Assembly: GCA_036704825.1 (NCBI GenBank)
Contig: JAUBSN010000015.1
Span: forward strand, 41,779-105,778
Reading direction: 5' to 3'
Length of the DNA stretch: 64,000 nt
DNA from: Microcoleus sp036704825
Lineage (GTDB): Bacteria > Cyanobacteriota > Cyanobacteriia > Cyanobacteriales > Microcoleaceae
The notes under the pieces were generated by a model. That model saw only the letters and a list, made by a program, of their open reading frames with translations. It ran no database searches and was not told the DNA's origin. A program made the translations under genes and the position numbers. Numbering within the stretch: the stretch's first letter is position 1; each line of letters opens with the position of its first letter. Positions 34,929 to 44,205 of the stretch are shown here, piece after piece.

Positions 34929-35951
34929 GTGTCTGAACTTAGACAAAATCTAATTACCAGAGATTGGGTAATCATCGCTACCGAACGGGCAAAAAGACCG
35001 GACGAATTCGCCAACAAAAAAAAGTTGTCGGCAGCAGTGCCACCGCACCGTGCCGATTGCCCGTTTTGCGTGGGAAATGAGCAAGACGGAACCTTAGAAA
35101 CTTGCCGTTTGGGCAATCGCAATGACTGGAAAGTCAGGGCAATTTGCAACAAATATCCCGCCCTATCCCCGACAGCAGAATGGATGAGGATATCATCGGG
35201 AATTCACCGCACGATGGCGGGAATCGGCGTTCACGAAGTAATTGTAGAACACCCGCGACACGATTTGACGACAGCTTTGTTGAGCGTTGAAGAAGTGGCC
35301 AACATACTTTTAGTATACCGCCAGCGCTATGTAGAAATTAGAAAAAATCCCTACATTGAAACAATTATTATCTTCAAAAATCACGGGGAAACTGCCGGAA
35401 CTTCTCTAGAACACCCCCACTCGCAGATAGCAGCGACGCCCGTTGTACCCAGCCAATTTCGCAGCCGCATCGACGAAGCTATTAGATATTTTGATGACAC
35501 CGGAGACTGTCTGTTTTGCCGGACTTTGGAAGATGAATTAGCGGCGGGAGAAAGAGTGATTTGTGACAGCGAACATTTTGTGGCTTTTATCCCTTACGCT
35601 GCACTTTCACCGTTTCACACTTGGATTTTTCCGCGCCGGCATTCCTCTTCGTTTGATGAAATTACTGATGCAGAAATTACAGATCTTGCTGATACTGTGA
35701 AAACTGTACTCGCTAAGCTTTATTACGGATTAAACAATCCAGATTACAACTATAATATTCGATCGGTGCCGATCGCCGAAGGGGGAACAAAATACTTTCA
35801 CTGGTATATCGCAATTATTCCCAGAGTCACCAAGCAAGCTGGGTTTGAGTTGGGCAGCGGGATGTTTATCAATACTGCTTTGCCCGAAGAAAGTGCAGCG
35901 TTTTTGCGATCGATCGAAATTCCTAGCGACAGTAATTTCTCCCCCATCTAA
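34929..35951 (+). CDS. galT: Galactose-1-phosphate uridylyltransferase
   Basis: A 340-residue GalT-family nucleotidyltransferase that exchanges UMP between UDP-glucose and galactose-1-phosphate (Leloir pathway). The active-site HPH motif is in LEHPHSQIAATP. Cysteine pairs CPFC and CLFC are the zinc-ligand candidates. HWYIAIIPRV is near the C-terminus. The start is GTG 34929 (MSELRQNLITRDWVII, typical of the family). No other galactose genes are nearby; an ADP-glucose-type phosphorylase activity is an alternative for such sequences. Confidence 0.88.
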   Translation: MSELRQNLITRDWVIIATERAKRPDEFANKKKLSAAVPPHRADCPFCVGNEQDGTLETCRLGNRNDWKVRAICNKYPALSPTAEWMRISSGIHRTMAGIGVHEVIVEHPRHDLTTALLSVEEVANILLVYRQRYVEIRKNPYIETIIIFKNHGETAGTSLEHPHSQIAATPVVPSQFRSRIDEAIRYFDDTGDCLFCRTLEDELAAGERVICDSEHFVAFIPYAALSPFHTWIFPRRHSSSFDEITDAEITDLADTVKTVLAKLYYGLNNPDYNYNIRSVPIAEGGTKYFHWYIAIIPRVTKQAGFELGSGMFINTALPEESAAFLRSIEIPSDSNFSPI

Positions 35952-36382
35952 AGTATCCTACATCACAATACGTCAAATTTACTTCAAATTGGGGTGGAAA
36001 TGCACGCAGCTACTTTGAATTGCGAGTCTGCGTTGGGGGAGGAAACTGATATTATATAGGTTCAGGTTGCACTCGCGATCGTTGTTGACTGTTGACTGTA
36101 GAAGGAGGGGTAAAAAAATGAAAATTGCCCGAATTATCTGTTGGCAGCTTGATTCGACTTTACGCCAGACTTTCTCCGCGCGGATTTGATATCATTCCGG
36201 TGCCGCCGGAATTTATATTGGAGATTTTATATTTGAGATTGAAGAACTGGGCCTAACGCACGATATAATGGGGTAGATGACCGGCCGAAAGTAGGATTGT
36301 TTTTTTAAACTGGTATATTTGAACTGGTATAACTTACGCTCTCAAGTTATGAACGTACAAATACTTGTGGATTTTACCAAAC
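35952..36382. other. Intergenic region with a short open frame
   Basis: About 430 bases between galT and a small hypothetical gene. At 36118-36189 a 23-codon frame (MKIARIICWQLDSTLRQTFS...) follows a strong GGAGGGG site. The next frame continues GFDIIPVPPEFILEILYL, which looks like the worn start of a lost gene. A GTTGACT heptamer pair lies at 36083-36097. Nothing else was identified. Confidence 0.35.
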
Positions 36383-36667
36383 TCACAATAAACTTTCGAC
36401 ATACTGCCAGCCGTCGTCGCTAAAAGTAGCTTTCAACAAATCTCTAATTTTGGCATCGATCGATAATATTCCCTCGCCCGTTTCACCATTCTCGCCGATT
36501 TCGCTACTGTCTTCAGACAGATGTTCTTGAATGTGGGCCAGAGTATCGGCGAAATTAGCCAGAAAATAATGTTCGTGCACCCATGCTGCCGGATCTGGTA
36601 TTGCTGCACTCCCAAAAGCTCGATCCGCTAAATCTTTTTTGGCAACATCGTCAGTCAGGTTTTTCAT
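36383..36667 (-). CDS. Small hypothetical protein
   Basis: A 94-residue acidic, soluble, mostly helical protein (LADRAFGSAAIPDPAAWVHE, ANFADTLAHIQEHLSED). I do not recognise a family. There is no signal peptide or membrane segment. Codon use resembles the neighbours. It is transcribed alone, toward galT, with about 155 bases to the formamidase stop behind it. Confidence 0.5.
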   Translation of the reverse strand: MKNLTDDVAKKDLADRAFGSAAIPDPAAWVHEHYFLANFADTLAHIQEHLSEDSSEIGENGETGEGILSIDAKIRDLLKATFSDDGWQYVESLL

Positions 36668-36823
36668 GTTGAGTTCGATTTACGTAAAACTGGTAACGTA
36701 TCTCATTTTAAGCTTAATTGTCAACTGGATCGCGATCCCGATCGACCACAGCAGTGACAAATTTGTGTACTTTGTGCGATCGCGATCCTAATTTTTTGGT
36801 CGCTCGCGTGTTATCATACTAGC

Positions 36824-37801
36824 TCAAACTCGGCGGTCAATAATGTTCACATCGAGCAAAATACACTTGGGAATCATTCCGTGAACTCCTTTTTGAGGAT
36901 TGTTGACAGCCTGCGTAATCCGAAAACTTACCGCGAACGAACACAAGACATAAGCATCTTCCTCTTTGAAACCTGCAAACTTTTGCAGCCAATAAACCGC
37001 CTGTTTTACCGCCATCTCAAACGCTTCATCTAATGTTCTACCAAATCCCACAATCACAATATGAGTGGGCGTTTCCGCAAACGGAAATATCAGAAATAAA
37101 TCCTTGCGTAAAATGATTTGAATAGTCCCGTTCATCGAAGTTTCAATGGCAGTACCGTCAACTTCACCGTCTCCTTGTGCCGAATGCCCGTCGCCGACGG
37201 ACAGTAAACCGCCGCGCAGAAAAACAGGTAAAAATAACCGCGTTCCTGGTTGGAGTTCCTGATTGTCCATATTGCCGCCGTACCGCCCTGGAGGAATAGA
37301 AGAACGGTTGATTTCTGCATTGGCGACGCCGATAATTCCAAAAAAAGGATGCAGGGGAATCCGAATGCCGCTATCAGGGGGAAATTCTGCAATTTTTTGC
37401 TCTAAATCTAGCGGAATAAACCGCAGTTTAGGTTCGGGGAAATACTCAGGCAAAGAACCCCATCCGGCGCGAATTGCATTAAATCCTACTGGTAAACTCG
37501 GGTAAACATCCTCAATGTAAATTTCTAAAACGTCTCCCGGTTCGGCATTGTTAACATAAATCGGGCCTGTCAGCAAGTGGGGCCCGGGGCCAACTTTGCG
37601 GTTGGGAGGCAAATTCTGACAAATATCTAAAAATTCGGGGGTGAGAAATTCGGGCGGCGCTTTGTCAGCAACATAATATCCTGAATAGGTTTCGATGTCG
37701 ATGCGATCGCCCGAATCCACCCTTAAAGCAGGTTCGATATTCGGAGAAAAACCGCCCAAGTGTACGGTGTTGCAGTTAGCCTTGAGAAGGTGGCGAGTCA
37801 T
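36824..37801 (-). CDS. Acetamidase/formamidase family protein
   Basis: A 325-residue FmdA/AmdA-type amidohydrolase that releases ammonia from formamide or acetamide. The family layout is clear: VDSGDRIDIETYSGYYVADK, GPIYVNNAEPGDVLEIYIED, PFFGIIGVANAE, NMDNQELQPGTRLFLPVFLR, and SVGDGHSAQGDGEVDGTAIE with the metal-site residues. The length is slightly short of other members. A (TTTTAGA)n array ends four bases before the ATG. No transporter is adjacent; the true substrate is unknown. Confidence 0.88.
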   Translation of the reverse strand: MTRHLLKANCNTVHLGGFSPNIEPALRVDSGDRIDIETYSGYYVADKAPPEFLTPEFLDICQNLPPNRKVGPGPHLLTGPIYVNNAEPGDVLEIYIEDVYPSLPVGFNAIRAGWGSLPEYFPEPKLRFIPLDLEQKIAEFPPDSGIRIPLHPFFGIIGVANAEINRSSIPPGRYGGNMDNQELQPGTRLFLPVFLRGGLLSVGDGHSAQGDGEVDGTAIETSMNGTIQIILRKDLFLIFPFAETPTHIVIVGFGRTLDEAFEMAVKQAVYWLQKFAGFKEEDAYVLCSFAVSFRITQAVNNPQKGVHGMIPKCILLDVNIIDRRV

Positions 37802-37804
37802 GAG

Positions 37805-37835
37805 ATTTTAGATTTTAGATTTTAGATTTTAGATT
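37805..37835. repeat. Heptamer tandem array (TTTTAGA)n
   Basis: Four copies of TTTTAGA lie three to four bases upstream of the formamidase start codon. Confidence 0.85.
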
Positions 37836-37858
37836 GAAGGAAGGGTGTTAAGAATGTT

Positions 37859-37966
37859 ATATAGCAATCCTAAATCATTTGTGAATTTCTTACTCCCTCC
37901 CCTTAGCAAGGGGAGGGTTGGGGTGGGGTCAAAAATTTACGACTCCTGCAAGGATTGCTATATCGC
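37859..37966. repeat. MITE-like repeat with ATAGCAATCCT ends, copy 1
   Basis: The unit is bounded by ATAGCAATCCT and its near-complement AGGATTGCTAT and contains an internal CCCTCCCC...GGGGAGGG hairpin. A partial reverse copy lies at 52066-52143. It is followed by a copy of the ACCGCAGAGGGCGCAGAG repeat at about 37998-38025. Confidence 0.65.
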
Positions 37967-38190
37967 AAGTCTAAATCATTTTTGAGATTTTTTTATGAAC
38001 CGCAGAGGGCGCAGAGGGCGCAGAGAAAGAGAATGGAGAGATCGGAAGATGTGAAAAAATCGTTGAGGTTTGTTAGATGTGAGATATTTTACTAATTTCT
38101 TAACTTTTTGATAACGTTGCTAGTTTAAAATTTTGAGTCGAGAATCTAAAATCGATGGCTTTTTTTCTGCCTACTAATGACTAATGACTT
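37967..38190. other. Rest of the formamidase to phosphoesterase gap
   Basis: It contains the ACCGCAGAGGGCGCAGAG repeat and, at 38172-38190, two copies of an ACTAATG heptamer that end at the metallophosphoesterase start codon. No gene was seen. Confidence 0.45.
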
Positions 38191-39987
38191 ATGTTGACAC
38201 CATTGCCCGATCGATTAGACAATTCTAGAGATTTGCCCCGCAATCCCTGGTTTTTTGCTGTTTTGATTTTGATTGTCCTACTGCTAGGTTTCATTATGCA
38301 ATCTTACCTCAACCAACCTCAAATTTTAACCGATCCGTTTCTGCAACTCCCAACAGCCAACTCGGTGCGAGTTGTCTGGTTTACCGAGTTTGCCGGTACT
38401 CGCAACACTGTTGCTTACGGCGAAAATTTAAATCAAGTTGTGACGGCAAATACTACCAAGCTAAGCCGCACTCGCGAAGACAAAGACTCGCGCATTTCCG
38501 ATGAAATCAAACAAAGCATAATTGACAGCAATCCAATTGTCCGCGACATCTGGCGGCACGAAGCAGAAGTCCCCAATTTAAAGCCCGGTGTTCGCATTCC
38601 TTATCGAGTCACCAGCGAAAGAGAAGACGGCGCATCTGTCAGCAGCAAGGTTTTCACTCTTTCTCCGACACCAGCAGCAGGAATACCGCTCAAAATTCTC
38701 CTCACTTCCGACCATCAATTGATGCCTATGACAGCAGCAAACCTTCAGAAAGTAGCCGAAACAATTGGGAGAGTTGACGCGGTTTTTATGGCAGGAGATT
38801 TAATTAATATACCCGATCGCGCTTCCGAATGGTTTGACGAAAATCGCGGCCGCGCCTTCTTTCCCTCTCTGCAAGGTCGCGCATTTTCCGAACTCGACAA
38901 AAACGGCATCAAAACCGTTTACAGCGGCGGCGAACTGATCCAACACGCGCCTTTATTTCCCGCTATTGGCAATCACGAAATCATGGGACGGTTTGCAACC
39001 AACAGCAAACTCAATGACCAATTTAACGATCCTTTTCCCCGCGCCGCTGCCGAGAAAATATACGCTCAACGTGCTGCATCTTTGAATCCCAATAATGACT
39101 CTTCTGTGCGGGAAATCTGGCTGAAAAACAATAGTTTTAATAGCGATACCTATGACGAAATTTTCAATTTACCGGGAGGTAAAAATTACTATGCTGTCAC
39201 TTTTGGAGACGTGCGGTTAGTGACTTTGTACGTTGCGAATATCTGGCGGACTCCGAATTTAAATGCGGATGCCAGAGGCAGGTATCGCGAACGGGACGAA
39301 GATTTTAATCATCCCGAAAAATGGGGATACGGACAGCATATTTTTGAGCCGATTGTCAAGGGCAGCGCTCAATATAATTGGCTGCAACAAGAGTTAAAGA
39401 GTGCGGAATTCCAGCAGGCAAAATATAAAATTGTGATGTTTCACCACCCGCCGCATTCTCTGGGTGACAATATTGTACCTGCTTATACTGACCCTGTGCA
39501 AATAGTCGATCGCGCTCTCGATGGCGAGATTAAAATGGTGCGTTACGAGTATCCGAAACAGCAAGATTATCTGATTCGGGATGTAGTGCCACTGCTAGAA
39601 ACAGCGGGGGTGCAGTTGGTATTTTACGGACATTCGCACTTGTGGAATCGGTTTGTAAGTTCCAGCGGAATGCACTTTTTGGAGACTTCTAATGTGGGCA
39701 ACAGTTACGGTGCTTTTGTGGGGGAAAAGCGCCGATTTGTGCCGCCGGCATATCGGGAAGATTACAGCGCTATTGGAGACCCGAACGGATTGGAACCTGT
39801 GGTGCCGACTGTTGCGCCTTTGTTGACAGAAGACGGGCGACCGCTGCCGTATATTGATAGCAACGATATTACGGCTTTTACTATTTTTGATACGGGGGAG
39901 GGTACGGTTAGCAGTTACTATTTTGATACGCGGAAACCCGATTCGGAAGTGGTAAAGTTTGATGAGTTTAAGTTAAGAAATTCGTAA
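38191..39987 (+). CDS. Membrane-anchored metallophosphoesterase
   Basis: A 598-residue calcineurin-type phosphoesterase. Residues ~20-40 form one membrane anchor (PWFFAVLILIVLLLGFIMQS). Residues ~50-160 resemble the fibronectin-like domain of purple acid phosphatases. The catalytic domain follows: LTSDHQLM, MAGDLINIPDRA, AIGNHEIMG, MFHHPPHS and FYGHSHLWNR, supplying all metal ligands. The product should face the periplasm. An insertion between GNHE and HHPP is longer than in minimal enzymes. The substrate is unknown. Confidence 0.85.
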   Translation: MLTPLPDRLDNSRDLPRNPWFFAVLILIVLLLGFIMQSYLNQPQILTDPFLQLPTANSVRVVWFTEFAGTRNTVAYGENLNQVVTANTTKLSRTREDKDSRISDEIKQSIIDSNPIVRDIWRHEAEVPNLKPGVRIPYRVTSEREDGASVSSKVFTLSPTPAAGIPLKILLTSDHQLMPMTAANLQKVAETIGRVDAVFMAGDLINIPDRASEWFDENRGRAFFPSLQGRAFSELDKNGIKTVYSGGELIQHAPLFPAIGNHEIMGRFATNSKLNDQFNDPFPRAAAEKIYAQRAASLNPNNDSSVREIWLKNNSFNSDTYDEIFNLPGGKNYYAVTFGDVRLVTLYVANIWRTPNLNADARGRYRERDEDFNHPEKWGYGQHIFEPIVKGSAQYNWLQQELKSAEFQQAKYKIVMFHHPPHSLGDNIVPAYTDPVQIVDRALDGEIKMVRYEYPKQQDYLIRDVVPLLETAGVQLVFYGHSHLWNRFVSSSGMHFLETSNVGNSYGAFVGEKRRFVPPAYREDYSAIGDPNGLEPVVPTVAPLLTEDGRPLPYIDSNDITAFTIFDTGEGTVSSYYFDTRKPDSEVVKFDEFKLRNS

Positions 39988-40165
39988 ATTGATTTAGTAG
40001 GGACAGGCCAGTGTTCAAAGGTCTCAACTTAAGACTAAAACCCTATATTTCTCTGGTTTATATCCAAGTCTCGATCCCCCTAAATCCCCCTTAAGAAGCA
40101 GGGTGGATTAATTGTGACCGGAGATTATATAAGAGAAGGGGCGATCGGGTAAAGGACGATCGCGC

Positions 40166-40579
40166 TTGACCATCAGTAGCGCTCCTGTATTAGTAACGAA
40201 CTTATTGGCAGCAATTAAAGCAGTACCCGACCACCGACATCCGAGAGGAATTAGACATCCTCTGTGGCTGATACTCACAATAATTTTATTAGGCAGTTGT
40301 GCGGGTTATTGGGGGTATAAACTCTTGGTAGAGTTTACCAAAAACCATCGCTCAACCCTGATAAAAATCTTCAGCCTCCCGCCGGATATTCGCTTTCCGT
40401 CCAGCTCGACTTTGAGAAACATAATTCACTCATTAGATTTTGAAGTCATTGCCGTTCTTTTTAATGTATGGTCACAACAGACTTTATCGCTGGCAGCGGG
40501 AGAATTGATGGCAATTGATGGCAAAAGCATTAAAAGTACATCGGTAGGTGGCAATAGCTCGCATGGCACTTTTCGGTAA
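40166..40579 (+). mobile_element. ISAs1-family transposase, N-terminal fragment
   Basis: The 137-residue frame matches the DDE_Tnp_1-associated N-terminal region of ISAs1/H-repeat transposases: AIKAVPDHRHPRGIRHPLWL, LFNVWSQQTLSLAAGELMAI, then DGKSIKST. The usual protein is about 370 residues. The reading stops soon after IDGKSIK (first catalytic Asp), and no further transposase part is seen, so the element is dead. Inverted ends were not found. The start codon is TTG 40166. Confidence 0.82.
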
Positions 40580-40749
40580 TCAGCTTGATAGGGTCTTGCC
40601 TTTGCAGGTTAATCGCCCAAACCCTTGATTGCTATCAGATTGGCTGTGGCTTGAGAAGCTCCAGTCGTGACCGGTTAAGAAAGTGGAGCGAATGTCTATG
40701 AGCCAATCTACGCAATTCAACAGAGAATGGCTGTTAAAGCCATCTTAAA

Positions 40750-41052
40750 TTAGTGAGATTTGTCAGCAGAAAGAGCAGCCTGAACATCTTGATAAACAGA
40801 ACGTAAATGCTGGAGTAACTCTTGTTGGGACAACTCATGAATCTGAAGCTCTCTGATCAAGAACGCCAGCCTTTGTAAGGCACCATTGTGAATTTCTGCG
40901 TCAATCAGCTCGATTAACTGTTGCTGTGTTAGCAGTTGTTGTTCCAAACAACGCATTCGTCGCCACCAACAAAGTTCATGATAGACAAAGCCTGCAATTA
41001 ATCCCGCTGTACCAAACATAATTAGGCTGGACACAAGAGTTATCTTATCCAT
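40750..41052 (-). CDS. Membrane-anchored stand-alone HisKA_3-like dimerisation domain
   Basis: A 100-residue protein. Residues ~4-26 are a membrane segment (LVSSLIMFGTAGLIAGFVYH). The rest is helical with an H-box DAEIHNGALQRLAFLIRELQ in which His55 is the phospho-acceptor candidate. The kinase at 44882-46198 has the same pattern (TQIHNGPLQTLAVLLRDMQQ). There is no ATPase domain. A strong AAGGAGGAAG ribosome site supports translation. It could be a phosphotransfer or decoy partner of the nearby two-component pair, or a truncated kinase. The gene starts just 25 bases after a strong terminator of the upstream sulfatase. Confidence 0.65.
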   Translation of the reverse strand: MDKITLVSSLIMFGTAGLIAGFVYHELCWWRRMRCLEQQLLTQQQLIELIDAEIHNGALQRLAFLIRELQIHELSQQELLQHLRSVYQDVQAALSADKSH

Positions 41053-41077
41053 TAGTCTTCCTCCTTCCCTGCTTCAT

Positions 41078-41111
41078 AAAAAAAAAGGTGAAGTCTAACC
41101 AGACTTCACCT
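41078..41111 (-). terminator. Intrinsic terminator of the sulfatase gene region
   Basis: Read on the minus strand, AGGTGAAGTCT, a four-base loop and AGACTTCACCT form a perfect 11-pair stem followed by nine U residues. It ends minus-strand transcription from the sulfatase side. Confidence 0.9.
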
Positions 41112-41143
41112 GGCTTAAATTAGGAATTGCCAAGTCAGCTTTA

Positions 41144-41231
41144 TTAGCTTTTCCGGAGTGCTTCTTCTAGAACTGACTAGGTATTATTCCTAACAACTCC
41201 ATCAGCGCTTAAAGCCAAAATTGATGGGTTT
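41144..41231 (-). pseudogene. Remnant of a peptidoglycan-binding protein C-terminus
   Basis: The minus strand reads LALSADGVVRNNT-stop-SVLEEALRKS-stop. It aligns with FGLIADGIVGNNTWLILEDT at the end of the intact gene at 43394-43891; the Trp codon has become a stop. The DNA match continues past both stop codons (41104-41150 versus 43349-43400). This is a decayed duplicate of the 3' end of that gene, on the other side of the sulfatase. Confidence 0.7.
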
Positions 41232-41320
41232 AACTGGTGCTTCTGAATCAGAAATGGGGTTTTTATACCGCACCCCCGATTTCAGGTTCCCCAAAATTTT
41301 TCGCTCTATGTGGCGCGAAG

Positions 41321-43072
41321 CTACAAATTAGCAATTGCAGCATTTAACGCCAGGAGATGTTCATCTGTTTTATCCAGCCTGCTTTTTGTCCGGGTTGTCT
41401 GGTCGGCGAAGGACAAATAGTCTTTTAAGGCTTGTTGTTGCACGGCTTGCAGTTCGGGTGTAGGTAGAGGTTTACGCAACTCATTGGGAATAGCGTCGTT
41501 AAAGAGATGGCTCACCAGTTGAGAGTACAATCTAAGTTCAGAGTTCCTGACGTTATCTAATTCCTGCTTTCCTCTAGCTGTACTGTAGTTGTAAAGTTCT
41601 GCTTCCATACCTTTGGTTTGAATATCGATGGTGCCAGAACGCCAGAAGTTATAAGCTCCTAGTTTTGCTTTGTCTGTGCGATATCCAATCACATGATTTG
41701 GAGCATCGCCGGCGAGTAGCAAAGCGCCCAACAAATCTAAGATCAGTTCATCTGTCGTATGAAGAATGTAAGGGCGACCTGACGCATTTGGTTGGCGCAG
41801 GATTTGGGCAATATCCAAGCGCGTCTTTAAATGTGAAAATGCCCGTTGGGTACGCCATCTATTATCTCCACTAGCGAGGGTAAGTAACAAGGGAACAACA
41901 TCTACGCTAGAGCAAAGTTGTGTCCGTTCTGTTCCTGGGGTGGAAACCCACTGTTTAGTTGGGTCTTTGATGTAAAGAGGAACGTTAATTGATTCTTCAT
42001 AAACACCAGCACTTTTACCGCGCAACCCGTGAGAACCGCCATACTCGCCGTGGTCTGAGGTAAACACGACGATCGTATTTTGGGCAAATGGGGATTTTTC
42101 TAACATATCAAGTGCTTTCCCGATTTCAGCGTCCACAAATTGTTGGAATAGTAGGTATGAATCCAACAGTTTCAGCCAGGGTTCTCCGAATTTTGGCGGT
42201 AAGTAGCCAGCCCCTAAGTTTGCTGCTCGGCGGAATGCTTCTTGCAAGCGGGGCTTTTTCGCTAAGCCGATGGGGTTTTCAAAGTTGGGAATTCTATCTT
42301 TGAAGACACTTGGCGGGTTGCTTTCTGCGGGTATTTCCTTCGTCCCTTGGGGGTACCAAGAAATGTCATGGGGGTTGATTAAGCTGATGGTCGTACACCA
42401 AGGAGTATTTTTGGCATTGTTGGAATTGAGCCACTCGGCGAACTGTGCGGTGGCTTGAATCCCTTGAGGAGGGGTACCGCCTTTGACAATATAAGGGTCT
42501 ACTTCTAAACCTTCTCCGGGATTACCATTGGGGGAAGGATAAGTTCCTCCACTAAATCCGTAGGGTTCCAGGGAATTTCCGGTGGATAAATGCCATTTAC
42601 CGAACCACCACGTACTGTAACCAAAGTTGTCTCGCAACAGTTTTCCCCAGGTAGGAAAGCCAGGATTAAGACTTGGCGCTGGCGCTGGAAAGAGTATGCT
42701 ACTACTCTCACCACCATCATTCAAATGCGTATCCATCACAAATGTTTGGTGGGAGTATAAACCTGTCACCAATGTGCCGCGAGCCGCCGTGCAGGCTGTT
42801 GCTGCTGTATAGTACCGCGTGAAGTTGACTGAACTCTTTCGCAATTTCGCGATCGCGGGTAGATATTTGTCGAGAGTGGCTTGTGCTGGAAACCATTGGG
42901 GAGTGCGTAGTTGGTCCACGACAATCACAAGGATATTGGGCTTGTTATATCCCGACTTTTTATATCCCGATGTTTGTGCAATTGCCGGAGTGTCGGATTT
43001 ATTTACAATTTGAGAGCCAATTAGTGCGGCTCCTGCCAAACCAGTTGCTGATAGAAATGTTCGCCTTTTCAT
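41321..43072 (-). CDS. Secreted sulfatase with a Tat-type signal
   Basis: A 583-residue sulfatase-family hydrolase. The N-terminus MKRRTFLSATGLAGAALIGS is a twin-arginine signal. The start of the alkaline-phosphatase-like fold is ILVIVVDQLRTPQW (Asp53). The formylglycine-type site is ATACTAARGTLVTG with Cys94 and Arg98; the usual C-x-P-x-R has Ala in place of Pro, so conversion of the cysteine is uncertain. FTSDHGEYGGSHGLRGK supplies further metal ligands. It would act in the periplasm or outside. No sulfatase-maturing gene is in the window. Flanking duplicated pieces of a peptidoglycan-binding gene suggest insertion or duplication. Confidence 0.87.
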   Translation of the reverse strand: MKRRTFLSATGLAGAALIGSQIVNKSDTPAIAQTSGYKKSGYNKPNILVIVVDQLRTPQWFPAQATLDKYLPAIAKLRKSSVNFTRYYTAATACTAARGTLVTGLYSHQTFVMDTHLNDGGESSSILFPAPAPSLNPGFPTWGKLLRDNFGYSTWWFGKWHLSTGNSLEPYGFSGGTYPSPNGNPGEGLEVDPYIVKGGTPPQGIQATAQFAEWLNSNNAKNTPWCTTISLINPHDISWYPQGTKEIPAESNPPSVFKDRIPNFENPIGLAKKPRLQEAFRRAANLGAGYLPPKFGEPWLKLLDSYLLFQQFVDAEIGKALDMLEKSPFAQNTIVVFTSDHGEYGGSHGLRGKSAGVYEESINVPLYIKDPTKQWVSTPGTERTQLCSSVDVVPLLLTLASGDNRWRTQRAFSHLKTRLDIAQILRQPNASGRPYILHTTDELILDLLGALLLAGDAPNHVIGYRTDKAKLGAYNFWRSGTIDIQTKGMEAELYNYSTARGKQELDNVRNSELRLYSQLVSHLFNDAIPNELRKPLPTPELQAVQQQALKDYLSFADQTTRTKSRLDKTDEHLLALNAAIANL

Positions 43073-43393
43073 GTTCTTGATTTAATTGTACGAAACATAA
43101 GAAATCTAAAGAGTACGAGATAACTTTCCCAGAATGAGGGGAGTAGGTAGCAGGGAATGAAGGAAGAGGCTTTCATTCTTTACCTGTGAGAATCAAAAAA
43201 TTCTTGAAGCCTAAAACTAGGATTGGAGTCAGTATCATCTGGGTTGAACGTTGGCCTTATAGCGATGATTTCCTAATTGGGAAATAATTTATCAGTAAAC
43301 TTTAATCAAACTTCACCTTTGCTTAAATTTTATACAGGGAAGCTTAATAAAAATTCACCTTGCTTAAATTAGGAGTTGCCCCTGTCAGCCGTG
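43073..43393. other. Intergenic region between sulfatase and peptidoglycan-binding genes
   Basis: The region includes the sulfatase promoter side. Its right end (43349-43393) is the 3' flank of the peptidoglycan-binding gene, which is duplicated at 41104-41146. No gene was seen. Confidence 0.45.
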
Positions 43394-43891
43394 TTAGCTT
43401 TTTAAGAGTGTGTCTTCGAGTATTAACCAGGTGTTATTTCCTACAATACCATCAGCAATTAGCCCGAAATATGATTGGAATTCTTTCACTCGTGTCGTGG
43501 TTTTATTGCCGAAGTCGCCATCTGCAGCGATCGTCATACTCCCTGATTTTCCTTGCCTTTTGGCTTGATTGAGGCGTGCCTGTAGATATTTCACTTCCGA
43601 AGGATTGTTGCTTTTGCTTGGGCTCAAGGTAGAGTGCATTTTGTTGGAATAATGAACGATAGCGTCGAGGTAACTCCAAGTTGGTGAATCAACAATGCCA
43701 TTAACTTTCAGGCAGCAATCAGCTTGAAACTTTTTGACGTACTCAGTAGTAATATCACCACAGTAGCCATCGACACTGATATAGCTGTGGTAAAAAAGAT
43801 TGAGTTGTTGTTGCAAGTATTTAACTTGATTGGCATTATTGTTATTACTGCCAGGGGTTAAGGTGGAGTGAGCTGTTTGGTCAGCGTACAT
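43394..43891 (-). CDS. Protein with two peptidoglycan-binding (PG_binding_1) domains
   Basis: A 165-residue protein made of two tandem PG_binding_1 domains: NNANQVKYLQQQLNLFYHSY, DGYCGDITTEYVKKFQ, DGIVD-type, then NNPSEVKYLQARLNQAKRQG, ADGDFGNKTTTRVKEFQ, ADGIVGNNTW. Each begins with HSTL. There is no signal peptide and no enzyme domain. Its role may be to bind cell wall or capsule after release, or to serve as a module. It is divergently arranged with the response regulator gene. A decayed copy of its end lies beyond the sulfatase. Confidence 0.85.
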   Translation of the reverse strand: MYADQTAHSTLTPGSNNNNANQVKYLQQQLNLFYHSYISVDGYCGDITTEYVKKFQADCCLKVNGIVDSPTWSYLDAIVHYSNKMHSTLSPSKSNNPSEVKYLQARLNQAKRQGKSGSMTIAADGDFGNKTTTRVKEFQSYFGLIADGIVGNNTWLILEDTLLKS

Positions 43892-44205
43892 TGTTTTTTT
43901 CCCCTAATCAATGTTGTTGGTCTTTGATAATTCCAGTATCCCAACCTCCAGAAGCTTTCATCATTGGTAGTTTCGGACAAGTTGAGCTGGTATTTTCGGT
44001 CAGGTGCATGGTAGTTTTCGGTAATCACCCGATCGGTCCCATTGATGACAGGCAGATTAGATATATTTACTCATTGACAAAAGTTCCACTTTCTTAAAAA
44101 GTCCCGAATGGATAGGGCTTAACTCATAAGGGGTAATCGCTAGCAGCTTTAAAGAGCCCTCGATGAAACCCAGTTAAGATAAAGTTGTTGCCTCAAGAAG
44201 CGCTT

